Assembly: GCF_026107415.2 (NCBI RefSeq)
Contig: NZ_JAPCHX010000008.1
Span: 1 to 64,000 of the forward strand
Length of the DNA: 64,000 nucleotides
Direction: 5' to 3'
From: Microbacterium sp. MPKO10
GTDB lineage: Bacteria > Actinomycetota > Actinomycetes > Actinomycetales > Microbacteriaceae
The notes under the pieces were generated by a model. The model ran no database searches. It was not told the origin of the DNA and saw nothing but the letters and a program-made list of their open reading frames with translations. Position 1 is the stretch's first letter. Each line of letters opens with the position of its first letter. Position numbers and translations under genes: made by a program. Of the stretch, positions 8,109 through 15,291 are shown one piece after another.

Positions 8109-9213
8109 GAATTGTTCCTTCTGGTGTGGTGGCGGTCGTTGGAGCGACGGCGAGGGTCTCACCGTCGAGATCGGGGCAGTCGAGCATCTGATGGAAATCG
8201 GCTTCGTCGAGAATGGGCGGGTTAGGCATTCTGCCTTCGGGCGCTCGTGTTTCCGCCGACTCCTGGTCGACGATGCGCGAGAGCAGCACAAGCGCACGCG
8301 CACCCATTTCTTCTCGCGGAACGACGAACCCCGACCAGGCTCGTCGACTGCGGTGCTGAAGCTGGTTCGGCTGACCGAGTAGCAAAAGCGAGATGCTGTT
8401 TGGCACGCTCATTCCGTGAGCCTCAAGCGCGTCGGCGAGAGCATCCGAATCGATCTCAGGAGCAACCAGCATGGCTGTCAGGCGCCGCTCGGCGATCTCT
8501 TCCGCACCCGCGGCGATGTCGTGCACGTCGACGTACCGCAGAGGAAGGCCGCGCGTGCGCATGGCACGGCGATATCCCTCGAGTCGATCGAGTGTTGGCT
8601 GGTCTGCGCTCTGCTGACCGGCGTAGCCGATGCGCGTGTGCCCGAGGTCTGCGAGGCGCTCAACCTGGCGCCGCGTCGCTGCGACGTAGTCGGCGCCGAC
8701 ATATGGCAGCCGGCGGCCTTCGCTCTCGCGTTTGCCGATGAAGACGAACGGGTAACTGGTGTCGAGAAGGTGCTCGAGCTCGCCGCGGTCTTCCTGCTGA
8801 CCGAGAAGAAGGCAGCCGTCCGCGGCTCCGAGCCTCTGCCAGCCGTCGCGCGAAAGGCGCCGCCTGCCGTCGACGACGCGAGCCGATGTGAAGAGCAGCA
8901 TGTCGACGCCGAGCTTCTCTGCCGCGTGCTCGATGCCGACGAGGAACGCGCCGTAGAAGTCGTGCCCACCGCGCGGGAACGTCGTCTCATAGGTGAACAC
9001 GCCAAGAATCTGGTTGCGCCCGCCGGCGAGACGCTGAGCAATGGGGTTCGCGGCGTACCCCGTAATGCGTATTGCCTCGAGAACTCTACTTCGAGTCTCG
9101 TCAGAGATGCGGACGCCCGGCGGGAGGTTGTCGTTGAGCACGAAGCTCACCGTCGATTGGCTGACCCCCGCCATCGCGGCGACATCTGATTGGGTGAACC
9201 GGTGGCGCGGCAT
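8095..9213 (-). CDS. LacI-family transcriptional regulator
   Basis: A 372-residue repressor with an N-terminal helix-turn-helix (F-T-Q-S-D-V-A-A-M-A-G-V-S-Q-S-T-V-S, residues 6-23), a hinge helix ending around A-N-P-I-A-Q-R-L-A-G, and a periplasmic-binding-protein-like effector domain. The C-terminus carries an unusual extension of about 30 residues past the usual end, rich in Pro and Thr. It leads the operon and overlaps the flavoenzyme gene, so it probably controls its own operon. A perfect 14 bp palindrome lies upstream at 9289-9302. Confidence 0.92.
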   Translation of the reverse strand: MPRHRFTQSDVAAMAGVSQSTVSFVLNDNLPPGVRISDETRSRVLEAIRITGYAANPIAQRLAGGRNQILGVFTYETTFPRGGHDFYGAFLVGIEHAAEKLGVDMLLFTSARVVDGRRRLSRDGWQRLGAADGCLLLGQQEDRGELEHLLDTSYPFVFIGKRESEGRRLPYVGADYVAATRRQVERLADLGHTRIGYAGQQSADQPTLDRLEGYRRAMRTRGLPLRYVDVHDIAAGAEEIAERRLTAMLVAPEIDSDALADALEAHGMSVPNSISLLLLGQPNQLQHRSRRAWSGFVVPREEMGARALVLLSRIVDQESAETRAPEGRMPNPPILDEADFHQMLDCPDLDGETLAVAPTTATTPEGTIRDNA

Positions 9214-9254
9214 CGATCCTCCTTGATCGGCTCTTCGGGTGTCAGTGCATCTGA

Positions 9255-9302
9255 ATCATGCCGGGGAGTTCCTGTCGGGGTCAAGATGATAATGCGCATT
9301 AT
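9255..9302 (-). promoter_or_regulatory. Predicted promoter and LacI operator of the 9.2-3.2 kb operon
   Basis: Read on the minus strand, TTGACC (9279-9284) and CATGAT (9255-9260) are separated by 18 bases. Immediately upstream sits ATAATGCGCATTAT (9289-9302), a perfect 14 bp palindrome with a central CG step as is usual for LacI-family operators. Assignment to the neighbouring LacI protein is inference from position. Confidence 0.55.
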
Positions 9303-9426
9303 TAGTGGATGCTGTCGCCCCAGCATCCGTTGTCATTTCGTGGTTTCGCCGAACGTGATTCGCATGATGCGCGGGTCTGGCAATAGACCTCCGCAGAGTG
9401 CCGAGCGGGCAGAACCCGTCCGCACA

Positions 9427-9510
9427 GTGCTGAGACGAGGAGAAAGTGCCGGCACGAGGACTTTCCTGCGAAAAACTCCTCGTCTCGGCACTTTCTCCTC
9501 GTGCCAGCAC
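9427..9510. repeat. 84 bp palindromic element with 34 bp arms
   Basis: Arms at 9427-9460 and 9477-9510 are inverted copies with 30 of 34 positions matching; the spacer is 16 bases. The four mismatches form two dinucleotide blocks (AG and GC) exchanged between the arms. The element occupies the only long gene-free stretch (9214-9741) between the LacI operon and the VOC gene. It could be a MITE-like or REP-like element or a strong RNA hairpin. The rest of this stretch shows no convincing gene. Confidence 0.7.
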
Positions 9511-9741
9511 CGAGCGCGGCAAATCCTGCTTCGGTGTGCTGACCTCTCCCATCGCACCCCTTCCCCGCTGCACGAAGACATCGGCTCTGTGCTGCGTGGC
9601 AGCATCCTGCCATTCGCGCCGGCGCAGCCTGCTCGACACTGTTCGACCCGGTCGCGCGAAAGAGGACAGCTTCTGACCTCAACCGGTCGTACCGTTGACG
9701 AGCCACGGCGCCCCGCCGTAGCCAGAACGGAAGAGGAGCAC

Positions 9742-10116
9742 ATGCAACTTGCAGCAACACGCATCATCACCGACGACGTCCCCCGTCTCGTCGCCTTCTA
9801 CGAACGCGTCACCGGAGTCGAAGCGACGCGGCTGCACGAGCTGTTCGCTGAAGTGCGCACAGACACGGGCACCCTGGCAATCGCGAGCTCGGCGACCGTG
9901 CAGTTTCTGGGCGAAGGCTCGGCCGAGGCGCGGGCGAACCGAACCGTGATCATCGATCTTCGTGTGGATGACGTCGACGCCGCCTACCCGGCGCTGCGCG
10001 ACGTTGTCGACGAATTCGTGAACGAACCGACGACGATGCCCTGGGGCAACCGCTCACTGCTCTTCCGTGACCCAGACGGCAACCTCGTCAACGTCTTCAC
10101 ACCGCCCACCCGCTGA
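9742..10116 (+). CDS. VOC-family (glyoxalase/bleomycin resistance fold) protein
   Basis: A 124-residue single-domain VOC protein with two beta-alpha-beta-beta-beta halves. The first reads R-I-I-T-D-D-V-P-R-L-V-A-F-Y-E-R-V and the second ends in L-L-F-R-D-P-D-G-N-L-V-N-V-F, the hallmark of the family. The start ATG at 9742 follows a GAGGAG ribosome site; the frame is open much further upstream, but that part lacks coding character. Likely metal-binding enzyme or antibiotic-binding protein; the substrate cannot be told. Convergent with the Bcr/CflA exporter nine bases away. Confidence 0.88.
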   Translation: MQLAATRIITDDVPRLVAFYERVTGVEATRLHELFAEVRTDTGTLAIASSATVQFLGEGSAEARANRTVIIDLRVDDVDAAYPALRDVVDEFVNEPTTMPWGNRSLLFRDPDGNLVNVFTPPTR

Positions 10117-10125
10117 CGTCAGTCG

Positions 10126-11364
10126 CTACCGCACGATCGGCACCGGCCGCGTCGTCAGATCGTCGTTCTTGAAGCCGATGATGAAGACGGATGCTGCGAG
10201 CGACACCGCGTAGAACGCGAACATGCCAAAGCCCATGCTGAAGCCGTTATCGGTTCCCGCGAGCCCCAGCAATGGCGCCGAGAGCGCGGCGCCGATGGTG
10301 CCCGACGTGGCGATCAGCGCGGCGGCAAGGCCAGCCCGCGGTGCATGATTGAAAAGCCCCATCGCCTGGTTGTTCGGAATGACGAGCTGCTGAAAACCGA
10401 TGCACAACCACGCGAACGCCGTGACGCCGGGCAGCCCGAGCCATCCAGATGCCACCATGATCAGCGCCGACGAGGTGAGCGCGCCGATCAGCCCGATGAT
10501 CTGCACCTTGTGCGGCATGAAGCGCCTCAGCAACAACGGGCTGAGCGGGTTCATCATCAGCATCACGACGGCGCCGACGGCGAGGATCGCCCCGTACACC
10601 TGCTGCGAGACGCCGTACCAGTCCTGCGCCACGAAACTGAGCCCGGAGATGTAGCAGAAGCTCGCGGCCATCATCGCCAGTTGCGAGAGGGCGGCACCGA
10701 CGAACATGCGATCGGTGAACAGGGATGCCGCACCGGCGAACATGCGCGATGCCCGAAACGGCACACGTTCGGGCTTGGTCTCCGGAAGGAACAGCACACC
10801 GAGCACGACCAGCAGCGCCGACATCGCGCCCTGGGCGATGAAGATGCCGTGCCAGTCGGTGCCGAGCAGAATGAGTGATCCGATCAGCGGTGCCACGATC
10901 GGCGCGCTCATCGACACCATCATGATCAGCGAGTAGCGCACGGATGCTGCGCGGCCATGCGAGATATCGCGGACGATCGCCATGGCGATGCTGGGCGCGG
11001 CCGCCGATCCGACGCCCTGGAGCGTGCGAAACACGATGAGCAGAACCACGTTGCCGGCGAAGGCTGACGCGATCGAGAAGACGACGTGCATCGACAGCCC
11101 GATGATGAGCGGGATGCGTCGCCCGCGAGCATCCGACAGCATCCCGAAAAGAAGCGAACCGGCACCCATGCCGAGCAGCGACCCGGTGAGCGTGATCTGG
11201 ATCGTCGCCTCGGTTGTGTCGAATTCCCGGGTGATCTCCGGCAGCGCCGGCAGGTACATGTCGACGGTCATCGGGCCGAGCGCTGCCATGACGCCGAGCA
11301 GTACGATCAGCCCGCGTTGGCGCGGCCCGGGGCGGGCTGCAGCTGAGCCGCCACGCACGTTCAT
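10126..11364 (-). CDS. Bcr/CflA-family MFS drug-resistance transporter
   Basis: A 412-residue protein with twelve predicted membrane helices. The first helix carries M-T-V-D-M-Y-L-P-A-L-P, typical of the Bcr/CflA subfamily (DHA1-type proton antiporters). The loop between helices 2 and 3 shows G-x-L-S-D-A-R-G-R-R, the general MFS motif, and helix 4 carries R-x-L-Q-G-V-G-S-A. Expected role: efflux of drugs or metabolites at the cytoplasmic membrane. Monocistronic; an AGGGAG ribosome site precedes the ATG. Confidence 0.92.
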   Translation of the reverse strand: MNVRGGSAAARPGPRQRGLIVLLGVMAALGPMTVDMYLPALPEITREFDTTEATIQITLTGSLLGMGAGSLLFGMLSDARGRRIPLIIGLSMHVVFSIASAFAGNVVLLIVFRTLQGVGSAAAPSIAMAIVRDISHGRAASVRYSLIMMVSMSAPIVAPLIGSLILLGTDWHGIFIAQGAMSALLVVLGVLFLPETKPERVPFRASRMFAGAASLFTDRMFVGAALSQLAMMAASFCYISGLSFVAQDWYGVSQQVYGAILAVGAVVMLMMNPLSPLLLRRFMPHKVQIIGLIGALTSSALIMVASGWLGLPGVTAFAWLCIGFQQLVIPNNQAMGLFNHAPRAGLAAALIATSGTIGAALSAPLLGLAGTDNGFSMGFGMFAFYAVSLAASVFIIGFKNDDLTTRPVPIVR

Positions 11365-11510
11365 ACGCTCCCTGTGAGGTGAGGTCTTATTCGTCGCGCC
11401 GCGGTAACGCTCACGATTCCGGATGCTGGTTCCCGCTGCCTCGCGCGCAACATACCAAGCCTACCGCCGGTGAGGAGGCGCGACCTCGTGCACACCAGCA
11501 CCCCACGTGA

Positions 11511-11690
11511 CTAGGGCCGCTGTGCCCGAGCGCGCTCCTCTTCGCGCACCTCCCGATGGTGCTTCCTCAGTGCCGAGAGAACTCCGCCGCGGATAATCGC
11601 CCACATAATGATCACCCAGAGGATGAACCCGAGAAGGTAAGCGCACACGGTTGCGATAAGCGCAAGCGTTGCCTGATCTGTCATGTCCAT
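11511..11690 (-). CDS. Small single-span membrane protein
   Basis: A 59-residue hypothetical protein. Residues 8-32 form one long hydrophobic helix (A-T-V-C-A-Y-L-L-G-F-I-L-W-V-I-I-M-W), followed by a strongly charged cytoplasmic tail rich in Arg, Glu and His. Such proteins are common between larger genes in actinobacteria. I start it at the ATG at 11690; a second ATG lies two codons later and neither has a strong ribosome site. No function is proposed. Confidence 0.6.
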   Translation of the reverse strand: MDMTDQATLALIATVCAYLLGFILWVIIMWAIIRGGVLSALRKHHREVREEERARAQRP

Positions 11691-11818
11691 GCAGCAACCG
11701 TACCGAGGGGTCGTCGTGTGCATGATGACGAGCAGATGTATCGTCGACCCCGCGCGACCGCCTCATCAGCGCTGCCAAGCGACTGCATACGAGATCGGCC
11801 GCCTTTCACGCGCGAGTG

Positions 11819-12262
11819 TCAGTCGAGGTAGTCCCCCAGGACGTCAAGCACGCCGACCCAGCCGTCATAGAAGTATCCGTCGCCCGGGGCGCCCTCGACG
11901 CCGCGAAGATCGAAGGTTTGCCGTGTTCCCTCGGGCACGGCTTCCAGCTCAACGGTTGCAATGGGCTGATCGTCTTGGTCACCGTCTGGGTATCCCCAGG
12001 TGAAGACGAGACGCGTGAACGGTTCAATCTCTCGATAGACACCGCCTGAGACAACGGAGTCCCCCGTGTCATTGTTGACCATCGAATAGACGTATCGTCC
12101 CCCGATTCGAAGGTCGACCTCGACCGATTCGCGCGGGGTATGCGCCCCACGTGGATGCCACCACTGAGCGATGGCATCAGCATCCGTCCATGCCCTCCAT
12201 ACCTCTTCGGGCGTTGCCGTGAACGTGCGGACGATGGTGAATCCCTTGGACGTGTCAATCAC
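11819..12262 (-). CDS. SRPBCC (AHSA1-like) domain protein
   Basis: A 147-residue START/Bet v1-like protein of the AHSA1 group: V-R-T-F-T-A-T-P-E-E-V-W-R-A-W-T-D near the N-terminus, W-W-H-P-R-G, then a C-terminal G-W-x-G-V-L-D-V-L-x-D-Y-L helix. I use the GTG at 12262, which has an AAGGGAG ribosome site seven bases upstream and overlaps the ArsR stop by eight bases; two ATGs further upstream are possible. ArsR plus AHSA1 pairs are a very common two-gene operon, in which the SRPBCC protein probably binds a hydrophobic ligand. Confidence 0.9.
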   Translation of the reverse strand: MIDTSKGFTIVRTFTATPEEVWRAWTDADAIAQWWHPRGAHTPRESVEVDLRIGGRYVYSMVNNDTGDSVVSGGVYREIEPFTRLVFTWGYPDGDQDDQPIATVELEAVPEGTRQTFDLRGVEGAPGDGYFYDGWVGVLDVLGDYLD

Positions 12263-12626
12263 GCGTTTCTCCCTTTCGCTCGTCATCGGTGTCATCGCTT
12301 CGCTCTCGAGTGGCCTTCAGGTGTTCTTCGAGGAAGTCGAATCGCTCATTCCACTCGGCACGCTGCTGCTCGATCCAGGCGGCAGCCTCGTTGAGGCTTG
12401 CTGGCTCAAGAGAACAATCAGTCCATTGAGACCGTCGATCCCGTGCCACGAGCCCCGCCTTCTCGAGCACGGACACGTGCTGCGACACGGCGGGTCTGCT
12501 CATCGGGTAGTTCCGCGCCAACTCGCTGACGGTGAGCGGCCCGGAACGCAGCCGGTTCAGGATGTCGCGGCGGGTCGGGTCCGCCAGTGCGGCGAATGCC
12601 TCGCTCAATCGGTCTTTGACTATCAC
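12255..12626 (-). CDS. ArsR-family winged-helix repressor
   Basis: A 123-residue ArsR/SmtB-type regulator: L-A-D-P-T-R-R-D-I-L-N-R-L (helix 2), T-V-S-E-L-A-R-N-Y-P-M-S-R-P-A-V-S-Q-H (recognition helices) and L-E-K-A-G-L-V (wing). No metal-binding Cys pair of the classical arsenic or zinc sensors is present, as expected for the subgroup paired with AHSA1 proteins. It starts with GTG and its ribosome site AAGGAG lies inside the tandem operator just upstream, so repressor binding would cover both promoter and leader. Confidence 0.92.
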   Translation of the reverse strand: MIVKDRLSEAFAALADPTRRDILNRLRSGPLTVSELARNYPMSRPAVSQHVSVLEKAGLVARDRRSQWTDCSLEPASLNEAAAWIEQQRAEWNERFDFLEEHLKATRERSDDTDDERKGETRD

Positions 12627-12659
12627 GTAAGTAACTCCTTACGGTAAGTACTTGCTTAC
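12627..12659. promoter_or_regulatory. Tandem operator of the ArsR-AHSA1 operon
   Basis: Two 16-base inverted repeats of the form GTAAGTA-N-CTTAC lie at 12627-12642 and 12644-12659, one base apart, directly before the ArsR start codon. The repeats match in their outer GTAAG and CTTAC halves. Position and symmetry fit a homodimeric ArsR repressor site with autoregulation. Confidence 0.65.
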
Positions 12660-12674
12660 ACCATAGGAGAGCGG

Positions 12675-13772
12675 ATGCTGTCAGTCAAGGGACTGATGCA
12701 ACACCATCCTCGCGAGCGATGCTTCGAGTCGCAGCCCGCCGATAGTCTGACAAACATGTTCTTCCTGGCCCTCGGCATCGTGTTCGCTGTGTGCTTTGCT
12801 GTGTCGCGCGCGAAGGATCCGCGGTTTCTGCGCAACGGACCGCTCCTCGTTGCCGCGATCGGGTTCGGCGGAATCGGACTCCTCACGATCCTCTCCGCGT
12901 ACAGTTTCGTCGCCGCGATCTTGCTGTGGATCATCGCGCTCGCGGTGCCCGTCAGCATCCTCGTTTTTGGCGTGGGCCTCATCGCCAACGGCATCACGAT
13001 GCTGAGGCGCGAGGGTCGCAGCCTCGGCAATCAGCTCTCCCTGATCGTCGGCGTGATCGTCCTGGCACTCCCGGTCATTTCTGTCGTGCTCATCGTGCAG
13101 TTCAACATGACGGGGTTCTGGTTCGCCGCACTGATCGGGCTTGCGTCGGCGTACGCGAGTGTCGCATTCGTCTCGTTCGCCGTGTACTCGGTCGTGTACG
13201 GGCGGATGCGCCATCAGTTCGCACCGTCTGCCATCGTCATTCATGGGTCGGGCCTCATTCGAGGTCGTGTTCCCGCTCTGCTGCGTGGGCGTCTCGATCG
13301 AGGGCTCCAGGTGTATGGAGCCGAGCTCGCCCGCGGCAATCACCCGGTGCTCGTGCCCTCCGGGGGCCAGGGCGATGACGAACCCCGCCCGGAGGGCGAG
13401 GCCATGGCCGAGTATCTTCGCGAGCAGGGGGTACCCGACGCGGACATCCTGCCGGAGACTCGGTCGACGAGCACGCGCGAGAACATTGCCCGTTCAATTG
13501 AGCTGCTCGACGAAGCCAACCGGCGCGGCCCGATCATGCTCGTGACCAGCGACTACCACGTGCTCCGCACGGCGTCGCTCGCTCGAAAGATGAACGTGGA
13601 TGCCCAGGTGGTGGGTTCGCGCACGGCACGCTACTACGTTCCCAGCGCATTCATTCGGGAGTTCATCGCCCTGCTTGTCGAGAACCGCATCGCCACGCTC
13701 ATCGCCGTGAGTACATTCGCGGTCATGCTCGTCGCGATCGTCGTCGGAACGCTGACGTCGACTCTCGGATAG
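12675..13772 (+). CDS. YdcF-like (DUF218) membrane protein
   Basis: A 365-residue protein whose N-terminal half (residues 28-180) holds about five membrane helices. The C-terminal half is a DUF218 domain: A-I-V-I-H-G-S-G-L, then G-G-Q-G, then E-x-x-S-T-S-T-R-E-N and S-D-Y-H-V-L-R, the conserved motifs of YdcF/SanA-like proteins, which act in envelope processes. A final helix near the C-terminus returns to the membrane. An ATG at 12756 is an alternative start that would remove 27 polar residues; the upstream ATG has an AGGAGA ribosome site. Confidence 0.85.
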   Translation: MLSVKGLMQHHPRERCFESQPADSLTNMFFLALGIVFAVCFAVSRAKDPRFLRNGPLLVAAIGFGGIGLLTILSAYSFVAAILLWIIALAVPVSILVFGVGLIANGITMLRREGRSLGNQLSLIVGVIVLALPVISVVLIVQFNMTGFWFAALIGLASAYASVAFVSFAVYSVVYGRMRHQFAPSAIVIHGSGLIRGRVPALLRGRLDRGLQVYGAELARGNHPVLVPSGGQGDDEPRPEGEAMAEYLREQGVPDADILPETRSTSTRENIARSIELLDEANRRGPIMLVTSDYHVLRTASLARKMNVDAQVVGSRTARYYVPSAFIREFIALLVENRIATLIAVSTFAVMLVAIVVGTLTSTLG

Positions 13773-13938
13773 CAGCCGACTCTCGTGGCAGCCGTCCCCG
13801 CCGAGCAGTGGGGATTTTCACCGCTGCTTCTCACGCCGATGCGCACTGCTGCGGCGGACTTGAGTACGCGTCTGCAGCGCTGCCGCGCCACGCATTCACT
13901 GTCCACGCGCGTCCCGACGCGCACCGGCACGCCACCTT

Positions 13939-13996
13939 CTGTATTCTTACGGACGTGCTGTCACCCGCGGCGCTCGGGACGTCCGCACATGTACAG
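13939..13996. repeat. Palindromic repeat, copy 1
   Basis: A 58 bp imperfect palindrome bounded by CTGTA and TACAG with inner arms CGGACGT and ACGTCCG around a CCGCGGCGCTC core. It lies between the convergent YdcF and PIN-toxin genes. The same core and layout recur at 29846-29904 and 32169-32227, with different but still pairing arm sequences. Confidence 0.65.
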
Positions 13997-14029
13997 CTCG
14001 CATAAGCCGAAACTGCTCCCCCGCCTCGT

Positions 14030-14455
14030 TCAGCCCTCGGGCGAAAACGTCCACGGATTGACAACCGGCACGTCAAAGCCATCGAAGTCGCGGACGTTGC
14101 GTGTCGCGATAGAGGCCTCATTCGCCCAGGCCGTCGCGAGAATCTGCCCGTCCTCACTGGTGAGCGCCCTCCCCGCCCGCTGGGCAGCATGACGGAGGCG
14201 AGCGTGAACCATAGCGGCCGAGATGTCGTAGGAGACGACGCGCGGAGCAAGCTCATCAAGCATCCGTGTTACTGCAGGTTCCAGCGTCGATCGTCGATGC
14301 CCCTCCGGCATGCGCAGCAGCCCAAACCGAAGCTCGAACACGGACGTCGCTGAGAGGTACAGGTCGCGATGATGCTTTCGCAACCACGCCGTCACCGCGG
14401 GAGCGGGCTCTCGACGCAGCGTTTCGGACCACACGTTCGTGTCAACAATGATCAT
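14030..14455 (-). CDS. vapC: PIN-domain toxin of a type II toxin-antitoxin pair
   Basis: A 141-residue VapC/FitB-type PIN nuclease. The acidic metal-binding residues are visible: D at V-D-T-N-V-W-S-E (residue 5), E in S-V-F-E-L-R-F-G, D in T-S-E-D-G-Q-I-L-A-T-A and D in T-R-N-V-R-D-F. These proteins cleave RNA when freed from the antitoxin. The gene overlaps the antitoxin stop by four bases (ATGA), the standard arrangement, with the toxin second. Confidence 0.9.
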   Translation of the reverse strand: MIIVDTNVWSETLRREPAPAVTAWLRKHHRDLYLSATSVFELRFGLLRMPEGHRRSTLEPAVTRMLDELAPRVVSYDISAAMVHARLRHAAQRAGRALTSEDGQILATAWANEASIATRNVRDFDGFDVPVVNPWTFSPEG

Positions 14456-14697
14456 GCGAGCTCTATCGGACGAGGCAACTGACGCTCTGGCTCCGGCAGG
14501 TCCGCCCCTTCCCCGGCCTCTCGGAGCTCATCGGCACCCCGCAGCCACTTCAGAACAGGATCATCGTGCTGCGGAAGCACGGTCCCGACGAGAATGCTTC
14601 GGGCCTCGGCTTCCATCGAGTGGCCGTGGGCCTGCGCCCGCTTTCGCAGCGCGGCCTTCACCTCGTCAGGAAGGTTCCGGATCAGCATCTGTGCCAT
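14452..14697 (-). CDS. Arc/FitA-type antitoxin
   Basis: An 81-residue antitoxin. The N-terminus M-A-Q-M-L-I-R-N-L-P-D-E-V-K-A-A-L-R-K-R-A is a ribbon-helix-helix DNA-binding domain of the FitA type, followed by H-G-H-S-M-E-A-E-A-R and a Pro- and acid-rich toxin-binding tail. I place the start at the ATG at 14697; the frame is open upstream but this start follows a good GAGGAGG site. It is expected to neutralise the PIN toxin and repress the operon through the palindrome just upstream. Confidence 0.88.
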   Translation of the reverse strand: MAQMLIRNLPDEVKAALRKRAQAHGHSMEAEARSILVGTVLPQHDDPVLKWLRGADELREAGEGADLPEPERQLPRPIELA

Positions 14698-14714
14698 GGC
14701 CGACCTCCTCGGAT

Positions 14715-14733
14715 TTGATATCAATGATATCAA
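14715..14733. promoter_or_regulatory. Operator of the toxin-antitoxin operon
   Basis: TTGATATCAATGATATCAA is a perfect 19 bp palindrome (TTGATATCA, central A, TGATATCAA) ending 18 bases before the antitoxin ATG. It is AT-rich in a GC-rich context and fits a ribbon-helix-helix dimer-of-dimers site for the FitA-type protein. Confidence 0.7.
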
Positions 14734-14795
14734 GATGTGGAGCCGGAACTCCACGAACAAGAGTTGCCAGTCGACGGCACGATAGCGATGCACAC

Positions 14796-15206
14796 TCAGT
14801 CGTACGAGCGAGCCCTCACCCACGGGATCGGCAGCAGGTCTGCCGTCGAGACGACACCGACCTCGCCACCGTCAGAAACAATGACCCGGATGCTGTCGCC
14901 GAAGTTCGGCACCAGCTCACGGCACACGCCACAGGGGTTGATCACGATCGGCACGTCATCGGGGTCGAGGCCAACGGCGACGATTGTCTCGACAGCATCC
15001 TCTCCCCCGATCCTGGCGTTCGCGATCGCTGACGGCTCCGCACACACGTTGACCCGCGCCGTCGACAGGCTGAGCCCCGTGTAGATGGCACCCGACGTGC
15101 CACGGACGGCCGCCGCGACGCGGTGCTGCCGCGAATCGTGCGCACGCACAAGAACATCGGATGCTGCGCGCCGCAGCGCGTCATCGGCTTCTGTCAGCTT
15201 CTGCAT
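14796..15206 (-). CDS. Cytidine deaminase-like zinc enzyme
   Basis: A 136-residue CDA-fold protein with the zinc motif V-N-V-C-A-E-P-S-A-I (catalytic Glu next to the first Cys) and P-C-G-V-C-R-E (second and third zinc ligands). The family deaminates cytidine or related nucleosides; the short form also includes blasticidin-S deaminases, so the exact substrate is uncertain. A GAGGAG ribosome site precedes the ATG. It sits upstream of the toxin-antitoxin pair and appears to be transcribed alone. Confidence 0.88.
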   Translation of the reverse strand: MQKLTEADDALRRAASDVLVRAHDSRQHRVAAAVRGTSGAIYTGLSLSTARVNVCAEPSAIANARIGGEDAVETIVAVGLDPDDVPIVINPCGVCRELVPNFGDSIRVIVSDGGEVGVVSTADLLPIPWVRARSYD

Positions 15207-15291
15207 GAACTCCTCATTTCGGTGCGGTCGCCCGTCATCGCACGTCTCTTCGGCACGGGTACCCGTATCGTGCGAATCGTTGCTCTCGCCC

